From NCBI GenBank assembly GCA_000437755.1, contig FR900183.1, forward strand, positions 53,078 to 59,595: 6,518 nt of DNA, read 5' to 3'. Shown one piece after another: positions 1 to 5,087 of the stretch. The DNA comes from Roseburia sp. CAG:303. Lineage in GTDB: Bacteria > Bacillota > Clostridia > Lachnospirales > Lachnospiraceae. Below the pieces are notes generated by a model, which was not told where the DNA came from, searched no databases, and saw nothing but the letters and a program-made list of their open reading frames with translations. How positions within the stretch are numbered: the first letter of the stretch is position 1; each line of letters starts with the position of its first letter. The position numbers and the translations under genes are program-made.

Positions 1-258
1 ACCGTCATTTCCATAACTTAAGGAACGGTTTACTCTGCTGATTGTGGCAGTGGAAGCACCGGTTTTTTCTGCAATGTCATTATAAGTATGCTTCTTTCGT
101 AACATTCCGGCAACTTCAAAACGCTGCGCCAGGGAGATAAGTTCGTTCACGGTACAAACATCTTCAAAAAAAGCATAACATTCATCTACATTCTGTAATG
201 TGAGAATTGCTTCAAATAAATCTTTTACATTCTCAGTCCTTAATTTATCAGCCATCAT
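1..258 (-). CDS. yerC: YerC/YecD-family TrpR-related DNA-binding protein (3' end outside window)
   Basis: Small helical DNA-binding protein of the TrpR superfamily, presumably a cytoplasmic transcriptional regulator whose target and ligand are unknown. Reading the minus strand from ATG at 258 gives 86 residues with no stop before the window edge. The family is about 100 residues, so only the last few are missing. Residues 8-56 hold the N-terminal helices, including the block ELISLAQRFEVAGML (39-53). Residues 57-80 (HTYNDIAEKTGASTATISRV and following) form the TrpR-like helix-turn-helix, with TGASTATISR as turn and recognition helix. Two ATGs are adjacent (258 and 255). AAGAGGAG at 265-272 sits 6 bases before the first, so 258 is preferred, although 255 is also acceptable. 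The gene is transcribed divergently from the pspA unit from its own good promoter. In B. subtilis yerC lies beside pcrB-pcrA, and here pcrA is also close by. Family assignment is firm; function is not known. Confidence 0.93.
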   Translation of the reverse strand, partial: MMADKLRTENVKDLFEAILTLQNVDECYAFFEDVCTVNELISLAQRFEVAGMLRKKHTYNDIAEKTGASTATISRVNRSLSYGNDG

Positions 259-285
259 GAAAAACTCCTCTTCTGAAAAATTTAC

Positions 286-304
286 TCAGGTCAGAAAAAC
301 CTGA
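286..304 (-). repeat. Inverted repeat in the yerC leader (possible operator or leader hairpin)
   Basis: TCAGGT (286-291) and ACCTGA (299-304) are perfect 6-base inverted arms around a 7-base spacer. The element lies downstream of the predicted yerC start point and upstream of its ribosome binding site, so it would be transcribed in the yerC leader. On the minus strand a five-T stretch follows a few bases later, but the stem is too short to call a terminator. It could be a binding site for a dimeric repressor, including YerC itself, or chance. There is no direct evidence for any of these. Confidence 0.35.
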
Positions 305-321
305 TACTTTAACTATGTAAG

Positions 322-350
322 ATTTTAACATATTAAAGTGTTGCTGTCCA
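322..350 (-). promoter_or_regulatory. Sigma-A-type promoter for yerC
   Basis: On the minus strand, TGGACA (345-350, 5 of 6 matches to the -35 consensus) is followed by an exact 17-base spacer and TAAAAT (322-327, 5 of 6). A TGn extension directly precedes the -10. Transcription would begin near 315, leaving a leader of roughly 57 bases before the ATG at 258. The -35 lies 22 bases from the -35 of the divergent pspA promoter, so a factor bound in the A/T-rich stretch between them could affect both. Confidence 0.75.
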
Positions 351-372
351 TATATTTTTCATAAAATATTTG

Positions 373-401
373 CTGACATAAAATCACAGATGTGTTATAC
401 T
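373..401 (+). promoter_or_regulatory. Sigma-A-type promoter for the pspA-SPFH unit
   Basis: CTGACA (373-378, 5 of 6) is followed by a 17-base spacer and TATACT (396-401, 5 of 6), with TGT at 393-395 giving an extended -10. Predicted start is near 408, about 53 bases before the pspA ATG. I see neither a sigma-54 GG/GC pair (as used for E. coli psp) nor a TGAAAC/CGTA-type sigma-W promoter (as used for B. subtilis ydjF). The unit therefore looks housekeeping-sigma driven, with any stress control coming from another factor. Confidence 0.75.
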
Positions 402-442
402 AATAAGAGAATACGGTTGACCCGTGCATATAAACGTTAATG

Positions 443-450
443 AAGGAGGA
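443..450 (+). promoter_or_regulatory. Ribosome binding site deciding the pspA start
   Basis: AAGGAGGA at 443-450 is nearly a full anti-Shine-Dalgarno match and sits 10 bases before ATG 461. An in-frame ATG at 440 directly abuts this element and so cannot be served by it. This fixes the start at 461, which also gives the family-typical N-terminus MGILSRF. Confidence 0.85.
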
Positions 451-460
451 TTTTATAATA

Positions 461-1141
461 ATGGGAATTTTAAGCAGATTTAAGGACATTATGGCATCAA
501 ACATCAATGCATTACTGGATAAATGTGAGGATCCTGAGAAAATGATTGATCAGTATTTAAGAAATGCAGAAAAAGATCTTGGAAACGTAAAAGCAGAGAC
601 AGCATCCGTCATGGCAGAGGAAACCAGGGCAAAACGTGTGCTGGATGAATGCAGCGAAGAAATTGAGAAGATGCAGAAGTATGCAGTCAAGGCTGTCGAA
701 GCGGGAAATGATAATGATGCACGTCAGTTCCTTACGAAGAAGAAACAGCTCGAAGAGAAGAAGGTATCCCTTCAGCAGGCATATGACCTGGCAGCAGCGA
801 ATGCATCAAAAATGCGTCAGATGCATGATAAATTAGTCAGTGATATCAATGAACTGAATGCGAAGAGGGATGCACTCAAGGCAAAACTTGCAGTAGCAAA
901 GACACAGGAAAAGATGAATAAAATGTCATCTAAGATAGGGAATGCTGGCAGCAGCATTTCAGACTTTGGCAAACTGGAAGCAAAGATTGACAAGAGACTG
1001 GACGAAGCAAATGCCATGGCAGAACTTAACCAGACAGGAGATTCCGTAGATGAACTTGCAGCAAAATATGATGCTGCTGTGCAGACAGACTCAGGAGTAG
1101 AGGATGACCTTGCAGCACTCAAGGCTTCTATGGGCTTATAA
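461..1141 (+). CDS. pspA: PspA/IM30 (phage shock protein A) family membrane-stress protein
   Basis: Cytoplasmic, peripherally membrane-bound ESCRT-III-like coiled-coil protein. Family members assemble into rods or rings on the inner leaflet and protect damaged or energy-depleted membranes. The 226 residues match the family length (E. coli PspA 222, B. subtilis LiaH 225). Residues 1-22 (MGILSRFKDIMASNINALLD...) form the N-terminal amphipathic helix that binds lipid, and EDPEKMIDQYLR (23-34) is the conserved segment at the start of the helical core. Residues 35-150 are an uninterrupted, charge-rich coiled coil with almost no Pro or Gly. After a GNAGSS hinge near 160, the C-terminal helices resume and end in DDLAALKASMGL. 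No signal peptide or transmembrane segment is present. It is the first gene of a two-gene unit, with the SPFH partner 21 bases downstream. Whether it is the LiaH-like or YdjF-like paralogue cannot be settled by eye, but the SPFH neighbour favours YdjF-like. Confidence 0.95.
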   Translation: MGILSRFKDIMASNINALLDKCEDPEKMIDQYLRNAEKDLGNVKAETASVMAEETRAKRVLDECSEEIEKMQKYAVKAVEAGNDNDARQFLTKKKQLEEKKVSLQQAYDLAAANASKMRQMHDKLVSDINELNAKRDALKAKLAVAKTQEKMNKMSSKIGNAGSSISDFGKLEAKIDKRLDEANAMAELNQTGDSVDELAAKYDAAVQTDSGVEDDLAALKASMGL

Positions 1142-1162
1142 AAAGAATAGAGAGGTTGGATT

Positions 1163-2188
1163 ATGGGATTATTTAGTGGTCAGTTATCCAATGTAGTCGA
1201 ATGGAAAGAATACCGGGATGATGTTATATTCTGGAAATGGAGCAACGATGAGATAAAGAAGGGCAGCCGTCTGATTATACGTCCGGGACAGGATGCCATC
1301 TTTATGTACAATGGAAAAACCGAAGGTATTTTTACCGATGAAGGAAGTTTTGATATTGAATCGGATATTATTCCGTTTTTGTCTACATTAAAAGGTTTCC
1401 GTTTTGGGTTCAACAGTGGAATCCGTGCGGAAGTATTATTTGTCAATACAAAGGAATTTACAATTAAGTGGGGAACGAAGAATGCAATCAGCATTCCGGC
1501 ACCACAGTTAAATCTTCCGGGAGGTATGCCGATTCGTGCATTTGGAACATTCAGCTGCAAGGTATCGGATTACCAGGCACTGATAGATAAAGTTGCGGGT
1601 GTGCGTACCCAGTACACAACGGAAGATATCAAAGAAAGAGTTCTTTCCGTTCTGGATCAGCTTCTGATGAAGTGGATTACCAGAGAAGGCAAGGATATGT
1701 TTAATCTGCAGGCAAATGCATATGATATTTCACGCGGCATTAAGGATGATTTGGATATGGAACTCTGTAAACTGGGAATTTCCATTACAGAATTTAATAT
1801 TTCAAGTGTGACTTATCCGGAAGAAGTACAGAAGATGCAGACGCGCGCGGCATCACAGAGCATGGTCGGTGACGTGGGAAGATACCAGCAGATGAATATG
1901 GCGGATGCCATGTTAAACGGAAGAGGAACCGGAAGCGGAATGGCGCAGAACATGGCAGAGATGCAGATGGGCATTATGATGGGACAGCAGATGGCAAACC
2001 AGATGGCACAGGGAATGAACCAGAGCAGCCAGATGGCACAGCAGGGCGGTCAGATGAACCAGATGAACCAGATGCAGCAGAACATGGCAGGCCAGGCAAA
2101 CCAGGCAGTGCCGAAGTTCTGCCCGAACTGTGGAACACCGACAAACGGAGCAAATTTCTGCGGTAACTGTGGACAGAAATTAGTTTAA
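1163..2188 (+). CDS. SPFH-domain/zinc-ribbon protein (YdjI-like), PspA partner
   Basis: Flotillin-related cytoplasmic protein of the YdjI type. In B. subtilis YdjI acts with PspA (YdjF) and the membrane proteins YdjG/YdjH in bringing PspA to the membrane, and the same partnership is inferred here. Residues 9-225 are the SPFH-like domain, with the family block WSNDEIKKGSRLIIRPGQDA, the STLKGF segment, FVNTKEFTIKWGTKN and RAFGTFSCKV. Residues 260-316 are a low-complexity tract of 14 Met, 17 Gln and 7 Asn in 57 positions. Residues 320-336 are a zinc ribbon with CPNC (320-323) and CGNC (333-336). No transmembrane helix or signal peptide is evident, so membrane association must come through partners or lipid binding. 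ATG 1163 is preceded by AGAGG (1151-1155), a modest ribosome site that suits co-translation with pspA. Homologues are sometimes labelled virion core protein, a name that carries no functional weight here. YdjG/YdjH equivalents are not adjacent. Confidence 0.88.
   Translation: MGLFSGQLSNVVEWKEYRDDVIFWKWSNDEIKKGSRLIIRPGQDAIFMYNGKTEGIFTDEGSFDIESDIIPFLSTLKGFRFGFNSGIRAEVLFVNTKEFTIKWGTKNAISIPAPQLNLPGGMPIRAFGTFSCKVSDYQALIDKVAGVRTQYTTEDIKERVLSVLDQLLMKWITREGKDMFNLQANAYDISRGIKDDLDMELCKLGISITEFNISSVTYPEEVQKMQTRAASQSMVGDVGRYQQMNMADAMLNGRGTGSGMAQNMAEMQMGIMMGQQMANQMAQGMNQSSQMAQQGGQMNQMNQMQQNMAGQANQAVPKFCPNCGTPTNGANFCGNCGQKLV
1940..2110 (+). repeat. Low-complexity Met/Gln/Asn-coding tract in the SPFH gene
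   Basis: Imperfect reiteration of CAGATG, ATGGCA and AACCAG codon pairs encodes the linker between the SPFH domain and the zinc ribbon. The cleanest part is a 9-base tandem repeat at 2051-2077: CAGATGAAC twice, then CAGATGCAG. Only one charged residue and no aromatic residues occur in the 57-residue stretch. Such DNA can change length by slippage in multiples of three without breaking the frame. Confidence 0.85.
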
Positions 2189-2204
2189 TTTACGCAGATA
2201 ACGG

Positions 2205-2238
2205 GATAGATATCCTTTTTGGGATATCTATCTTTTTT
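2205..2238 (+). terminator. Rho-independent terminator of the pspA-SPFH unit
   Basis: GATAGATATCC (2205-2215) pairs perfectly with GGATATCTATC (2222-2232) to give an 11-bp stem with a 6-base loop, followed immediately by six Ts (2233-2238). It begins 17 bases after the SPFH stop codon and ends 38 bases before the pcrA ribosome binding site, so it separates the stress unit from pcrA. Confidence 0.92.
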
Positions 2239-2276
2239 GCGCGAAGATGCACATCATGATCTTAAAGTCGAAAATC

Positions 2277-2282
2277 AGGAGG
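2277..2282 (+). promoter_or_regulatory. Ribosome binding site deciding the pcrA start
   Basis: AGGAGG at 2277-2282 stands 5 bases before ATG 2288. The reading frame stays open upstream to a TTG at 2219, but those codons run through the terminator hairpin and match nothing in the helicase family. ATG 2288 gives MLLDTLNKEQKEAV, the usual PcrA beginning. Confidence 0.88.
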
Positions 2283-2287
2283 AAATT

Positions 2288-4657
2288 ATGTTACTGGATA
2301 CATTGAATAAAGAACAGAAAGAGGCGGTATTATGCACAGAAGGACCACTCTTGATACTGGCGGGTGCAGGTTCTGGAAAAACAAGGGTAATTACGCACAG
2401 AATCGCGTGGCTGATAGAAGATAAACAGGTAAATCCATGGAATATCATGGCGATTACCTTTACCAATAAGGCAGCAGGAGAAATGAGGGAACGAGTGGAT
2501 GAACTGGTAGGATTCGGCTCGGAAAGTATCTGGGTATCCACATTTCATTCTTCCTGCGTGAGAATTTTGCGGAGATATATCGATAAAATCGGATATGACA
2601 ATAATTTTACTATCTATGATACGGATGATCAGAAAACGGTAATCAGGGAAATATGCAAACGTCTTAATTATGACACGAAAACCCTGAAAGAAAGAACATT
2701 AATTGCGGCGATTTCTTCTGCAAAGAATGAAATGCTTACACCGGAGCAGTTAAAAAAACGTGCCGGGGATAATTTTGGGGAGCAGAGAATTGCAAAAGTA
2801 TATCAGGAATATCAGGAGCAGTTAAAGAAGAATAATGCACTTGATTTTGATGATCTGCTGGTAAAAGCGGTTGAACTGCTGGAAAGCTGTCCGGATGTAC
2901 TGGATTATTACCAGGAAAGATTCCGCTATATCATGATCGACGAGTATCAGGATACAAACACCGTACAGTTCCGTTTCGTCAGCCTGTTAGCGGCAAAGTA
3001 CAAGAATCTCTGTGTTGTGGGTGATGATGATCAGTCCATTTACAAATTCCGCGGGGCAAATATTGAAAATATCCTGAATTTTGAAAAAGTATTTCCAGAT
3101 ACAAAGGTGATTAAACTGGAACAGAACTACCGTTCGACCGGAAATATCTTAAAAGCGGCAAATCAGGTTATCCGGAATAATACAACCAGAAAAGATAAGG
3201 CATTGTGGACGGATAAGGGGGACGGAGAGAAGATTATCCTGAAGCAGTATGACAATGCCTATGAGGAAGCCGAAGGAATTGCCTCGGACATTGCAAAAAA
3301 TATCGAGATGGGAAAATACACTTACAGTCAGTGTGCCTGTCTGTACCGTACCAATGCGCAGTCCAGGGCATTGGAAGAAAAACTGATTTCATGGAACATC
3401 CCATATAAACTCTTTGGCGGTGTAAATTTCTACCAGAGAAAAGAAGTAAAAGATATTCTGGCGTATTTAAAAACAGTCGATAATGCGAGAGATGATGTAG
3501 CGGTAAAAAGAATTATCAATATTCCTAAAAGAGGAATCGGACAGACCACACTGGATAAAGTCCAGGCATTTGCCAATGCAAATAATATCAGCTTTTTTGA
3601 TGCATTAAAACGTGCGGAAGAAATAGATATTGCGGCAAGAACTGCCAATAAAATCCGTGATTTTGTAAATTCTATCCGTGTTTACCGGAGCAAGCTGGGC
3701 GAATTTCCGCTGACAGAAATCTTTGAGGATATCATAGAAGGCACAGGCTATGTAGCAGAACTGCAGGCGGAAAATACGGATGAAGCACAGGGAAGAATAG
3801 AAAATATCGATGAATTATTAAATAAACTGACCGATTATCAGAATGTGTCAAAAGAGCCGACCTTATCCGGATTCTTAGAGGAAGTGGCACTGGTTGCGGA
3901 TATTGATTCTTATGAGGGAAATACGGATTATGTTGTGCTTATGACGATACACAGTGCAAAAGGCCTGGAATTTCCAAAGGTATATCTGTGTGGTATGGAA
4001 GATGGACTGTTCCCGGGATATATGTCCATTACCTCGGACGATCCGACCGATCTGGAGGAAGAGAGAAGACTCTGTTATGTAGCCATTACAAGAGCCATGG
4101 AGAGCCTGACCATCACATATGCACGTTCCAGAATGGTGCGCGGCGAAATCCAGTACAATAAGATTTCACGGTTTATCAAAGAAATTCCGCCATTGATTCT
4201 GGATAACGGAAGAACAAAGAGCCAGGAAAAACATAGCGGCAGTGAAAAAGAAGAATTCTATTCTGCATTTTCCGGAAGTGTGACAGAACCTGCAGAAACA
4301 GGAAAGCAGAAGCGGAGCTATGGCATGGGAACATCTGCTGCAAGGGCAGCATTTTCAAGAAATTCCTATGCTGGAACACTGGGCGGATTCGGAAAAAAAG
4401 CGATGTCTGCAAGTGATTTGATGAATTCCGGTCTGGTACAGAAAGGATTCGGACAGGCAGCGGCTGAAACCGCCGCAGGACAAGGTGCATACGGACTGGG
4501 CTATGAAGAAGGAGATACGGTCAGACATATCAAATTCGGACAGGGAACGGTCGTATCCATTGTTGATGCCGGCAGGGATTATGAGGTAACGGTACAGTTT
4601 GAAACTTATGGAGTAAAAAAACTCTTTGCACAGTTTGCAAAATTAAAAAAAGTGTAG
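2288..4657 (+). CDS. pcrA: ATP-dependent 3'-5' DNA helicase PcrA (UvrD/Rep family)
   Basis: Superfamily 1A helicase that unwinds DNA at the cost of ATP. In Firmicutes it acts in repair, in rolling-circle plasmid replication, in removing RecA filaments and in clearing transcription-replication conflicts. All core motifs are intact: Q-motif LNKEQ (Gln10), Walker A AGAGSGKT (25-32, Lys31), Ia TFTNKAAGEM (57-66), Ib STFHSSCVR (84-92), II DEYQ (218-221), III GDDDQSIYKFRGA (245-257), IV LEQNYRST (277-284), V MTIHSAKGLEF (552-562) and VI EEERRLCYVAITRAM (590-604). Residues 640-740 are a Gly/Ser/Ala-rich, probably flexible linker. Residues 742-789 (GDTVRHIKFGQGTVV... to the end) are the Tudor-like C-terminal domain that binds RNA polymerase in PcrA. 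At 789 residues it is longer than B. subtilis PcrA (739), the linker being the likely cause. Neither pcrB nor ligA, neighbours in Bacillus, is adjacent. I could not find a clear promoter in the 38 bases between the preceding terminator and the ribosome site. Confidence 0.97.
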   Translation: MLLDTLNKEQKEAVLCTEGPLLILAGAGSGKTRVITHRIAWLIEDKQVNPWNIMAITFTNKAAGEMRERVDELVGFGSESIWVSTFHSSCVRILRRYIDKIGYDNNFTIYDTDDQKTVIREICKRLNYDTKTLKERTLIAAISSAKNEMLTPEQLKKRAGDNFGEQRIAKVYQEYQEQLKKNNALDFDDLLVKAVELLESCPDVLDYYQERFRYIMIDEYQDTNTVQFRFVSLLAAKYKNLCVVGDDDQSIYKFRGANIENILNFEKVFPDTKVIKLEQNYRSTGNILKAANQVIRNNTTRKDKALWTDKGDGEKIILKQYDNAYEEAEGIASDIAKNIEMGKYTYSQCACLYRTNAQSRALEEKLISWNIPYKLFGGVNFYQRKEVKDILAYLKTVDNARDDVAVKRIINIPKRGIGQTTLDKVQAFANANNISFFDALKRAEEIDIAARTANKIRDFVNSIRVYRSKLGEFPLTEIFEDIIEGTGYVAELQAENTDEAQGRIENIDELLNKLTDYQNVSKEPTLSGFLEEVALVADIDSYEGNTDYVVLMTIHSAKGLEFPKVYLCGMEDGLFPGYMSITSDDPTDLEEERRLCYVAITRAMESLTITYARSRMVRGEIQYNKISRFIKEIPPLILDNGRTKSQEKHSGSEKEEFYSAFSGSVTEPAETGKQKRSYGMGTSAARAAFSRNSYAGTLGGFGKKAMSASDLMNSGLVQKGFGQAAAETAAGQGAYGLGYEEGDTVRHIKFGQGTVVSIVDAGRDYEVTVQFETYGVKKLFAQFAKLKKV

Positions 4658-4673
4658 TAATTTCCTGAAATTA

Positions 4674-4682
4674 TGGTATACT
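4674..4682 (+). promoter_or_regulatory. Possible extended -10 promoter for the acidic membrane-protein gene
   Basis: TGG at 4674-4676 followed by TATACT at 4677-4682 is an extended -10, ending 33 bases before the ATG at 4716. No good -35 lies 16-18 bases upstream, where the pcrA stop codon falls. A short dyad, GTATA-C-TATAC (4676-4686), overlaps the -10 and could be an operator or chance. No terminator separates pcrA from this gene, so read-through from pcrA is also likely. Confidence 0.5.
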
Positions 4683-4715
4683 ATACAAAAGGATAATCTG
4701 AAACGGAGGTATTAT

Positions 4716-4976
4716 ATGAATAAGATGGAAGAAATCATTGCAGCATCCAAATTAGGAGAAATGCTGCAGAAGAAGCAGCAGGAAGAAAAGAAGAAAAATA
4801 CAATCGTATGTGTACTTGCTGCATTAGGAACGGTACTTGCAGTTGGTCTTTCTGTATATTTCATTTATAAGAAGATGACAGAGAAAACATATGACGATTT
4901 TGAAGATGACTTCGACGATGATTTTGAAGATGACTTCTTTGAAGACGAGGACGAAGATGAAAGTGATTTACTGTAA
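4716..4976 (+). CDS. Small single-pass membrane protein with highly acidic tail, function unknown
   Basis: I do not recognise this 86-residue protein. ATG 4716 has GGAGG at 4705-4709, 6 bases upstream. Residues 1-28 are a Lys/Glu/Gln-rich, probably helical segment (including QKKQQEEKKKN). Residues 29-51 form one hydrophobic helix (IVCVLAALGTVLAVGLSVYF and neighbours) flanked by KKK and KK, so the charge rule does not settle orientation. Residues 60-86 hold 19 Asp/Glu in 27 positions with regularly spaced Phe (DDFEDDFDDDFEDDFF), no basic residue, and end in DLL. There is no cleavable signal peptide and no lipobox. The tail could bind divalent cations or basic protein surfaces, but that is speculation. 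It lies 58 bases after pcrA on the same strand. Strong start signals, codon use like its neighbours and clear domain structure support a real gene. Confidence 0.8.
   Translation: MNKMEEIIAASKLGEMLQKKQQEEKKKNTIVCVLAALGTVLAVGLSVYFIYKKMTEKTYDDFEDDFDDDFEDDFFEDEDEDESDLL
4893..4937 (+). repeat. Tandem 24-base repeat coding the acidic tail
   Basis: Two 21-base copies (4893-4913 and 4917-4937) differ only at one third-codon position (C4895 versus T4919) and are offset by 24 bases. They encode DDFEDDF twice. The near-identity at the DNA level suggests recent duplication rather than only selection for acidic residues, so tail length may vary between strains. Confidence 0.8.
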
Positions 4977-5013
4977 TCACAGGACAGAGTCAGAGGTAAG
5001 ATTAGGATGATAA

Positions 5014-5051
5014 AGATTAGCTGCCGCATTGTAAGATGTGACAGCTAATTT
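5014..5051 (+). other. Imperfect hairpin in the gap before rlmD
   Basis: ATTAGCTG (5016-5023) pairs with CAGCTAAT (5042-5049). After a single C/A mismatch the stem continues with CGCAT (5025-5029) against ATGTG (5036-5040), one pair being G-U, around a TGTAAG loop (5030-5035). The base extends by one G-U and one A-T pair to 5014 and 5051. Only three Ts follow the perfect arm and they are partly consumed by pairing, so it is at best a weak terminator for the upstream gene. A translation-control leader for rlmD is equally possible. It matches no riboswitch or T-box I know. The rest of the 4977-5087 gap shows no convincing promoter. A TATAAA at 5057-5062 could be a -10 but has no -35. Confidence 0.5.
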
Positions 5052-5072
5052 GCAATTATAAACAAAGCGAAA

Positions 5073-5080
5073 GAGAGGAA
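5073..5080 (+). promoter_or_regulatory. Ribosome binding site pointing to a TTG start for rlmD
   Basis: GAGAGGAA at 5073-5080 has its GAGGA core (5075-5079) 8 bases before TTG 5088 but only 2 bases before the in-frame GTG 5082. Normal spacing therefore favours TTG 5088. An out-of-frame ATG at 5080 opens a three-codon frame whose TGA (5089-5091) overlaps the TTG. Confidence 0.65.
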
Positions 5081-5087
5081 TGTGCAG

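Noticed and set aside
417..434. TTGACC (417-422) with the nearby TATAAA (429-434) as a second pspA promoter
   Set aside because: The two boxes are only 6 bases apart, and no -10 occurs at 16-18 bases. The CTGACA/TATACT pair upstream is far better.
440..460. In-frame ATG at 440 as an earlier pspA start
   Set aside because: It directly abuts the AAGGAGGA ribosome site at 443-450 and has no ribosome site of its own. The extra seven residues are not typical of the family.
2219..2287. TTG at 2219 as the pcrA start
   Set aside because: The added codons lie in the terminator hairpin and T-run, there is no ribosome site before it, and the perfect AGGAGG before ATG 2288 decides the start.
4658..4673. 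TAATTT/AAATTA inverted repeat after pcrA as a terminator
   Set aside because: The stem is only six A/T pairs and is not followed by a T-run. At most it is part of the downstream promoter region.
5082..5087. GTG at 5082 as the rlmD start
   Set aside because: The ribosome site core would be only 2 bases away. TTG 5088 has normal 8-base spacing. It is not fully excluded.
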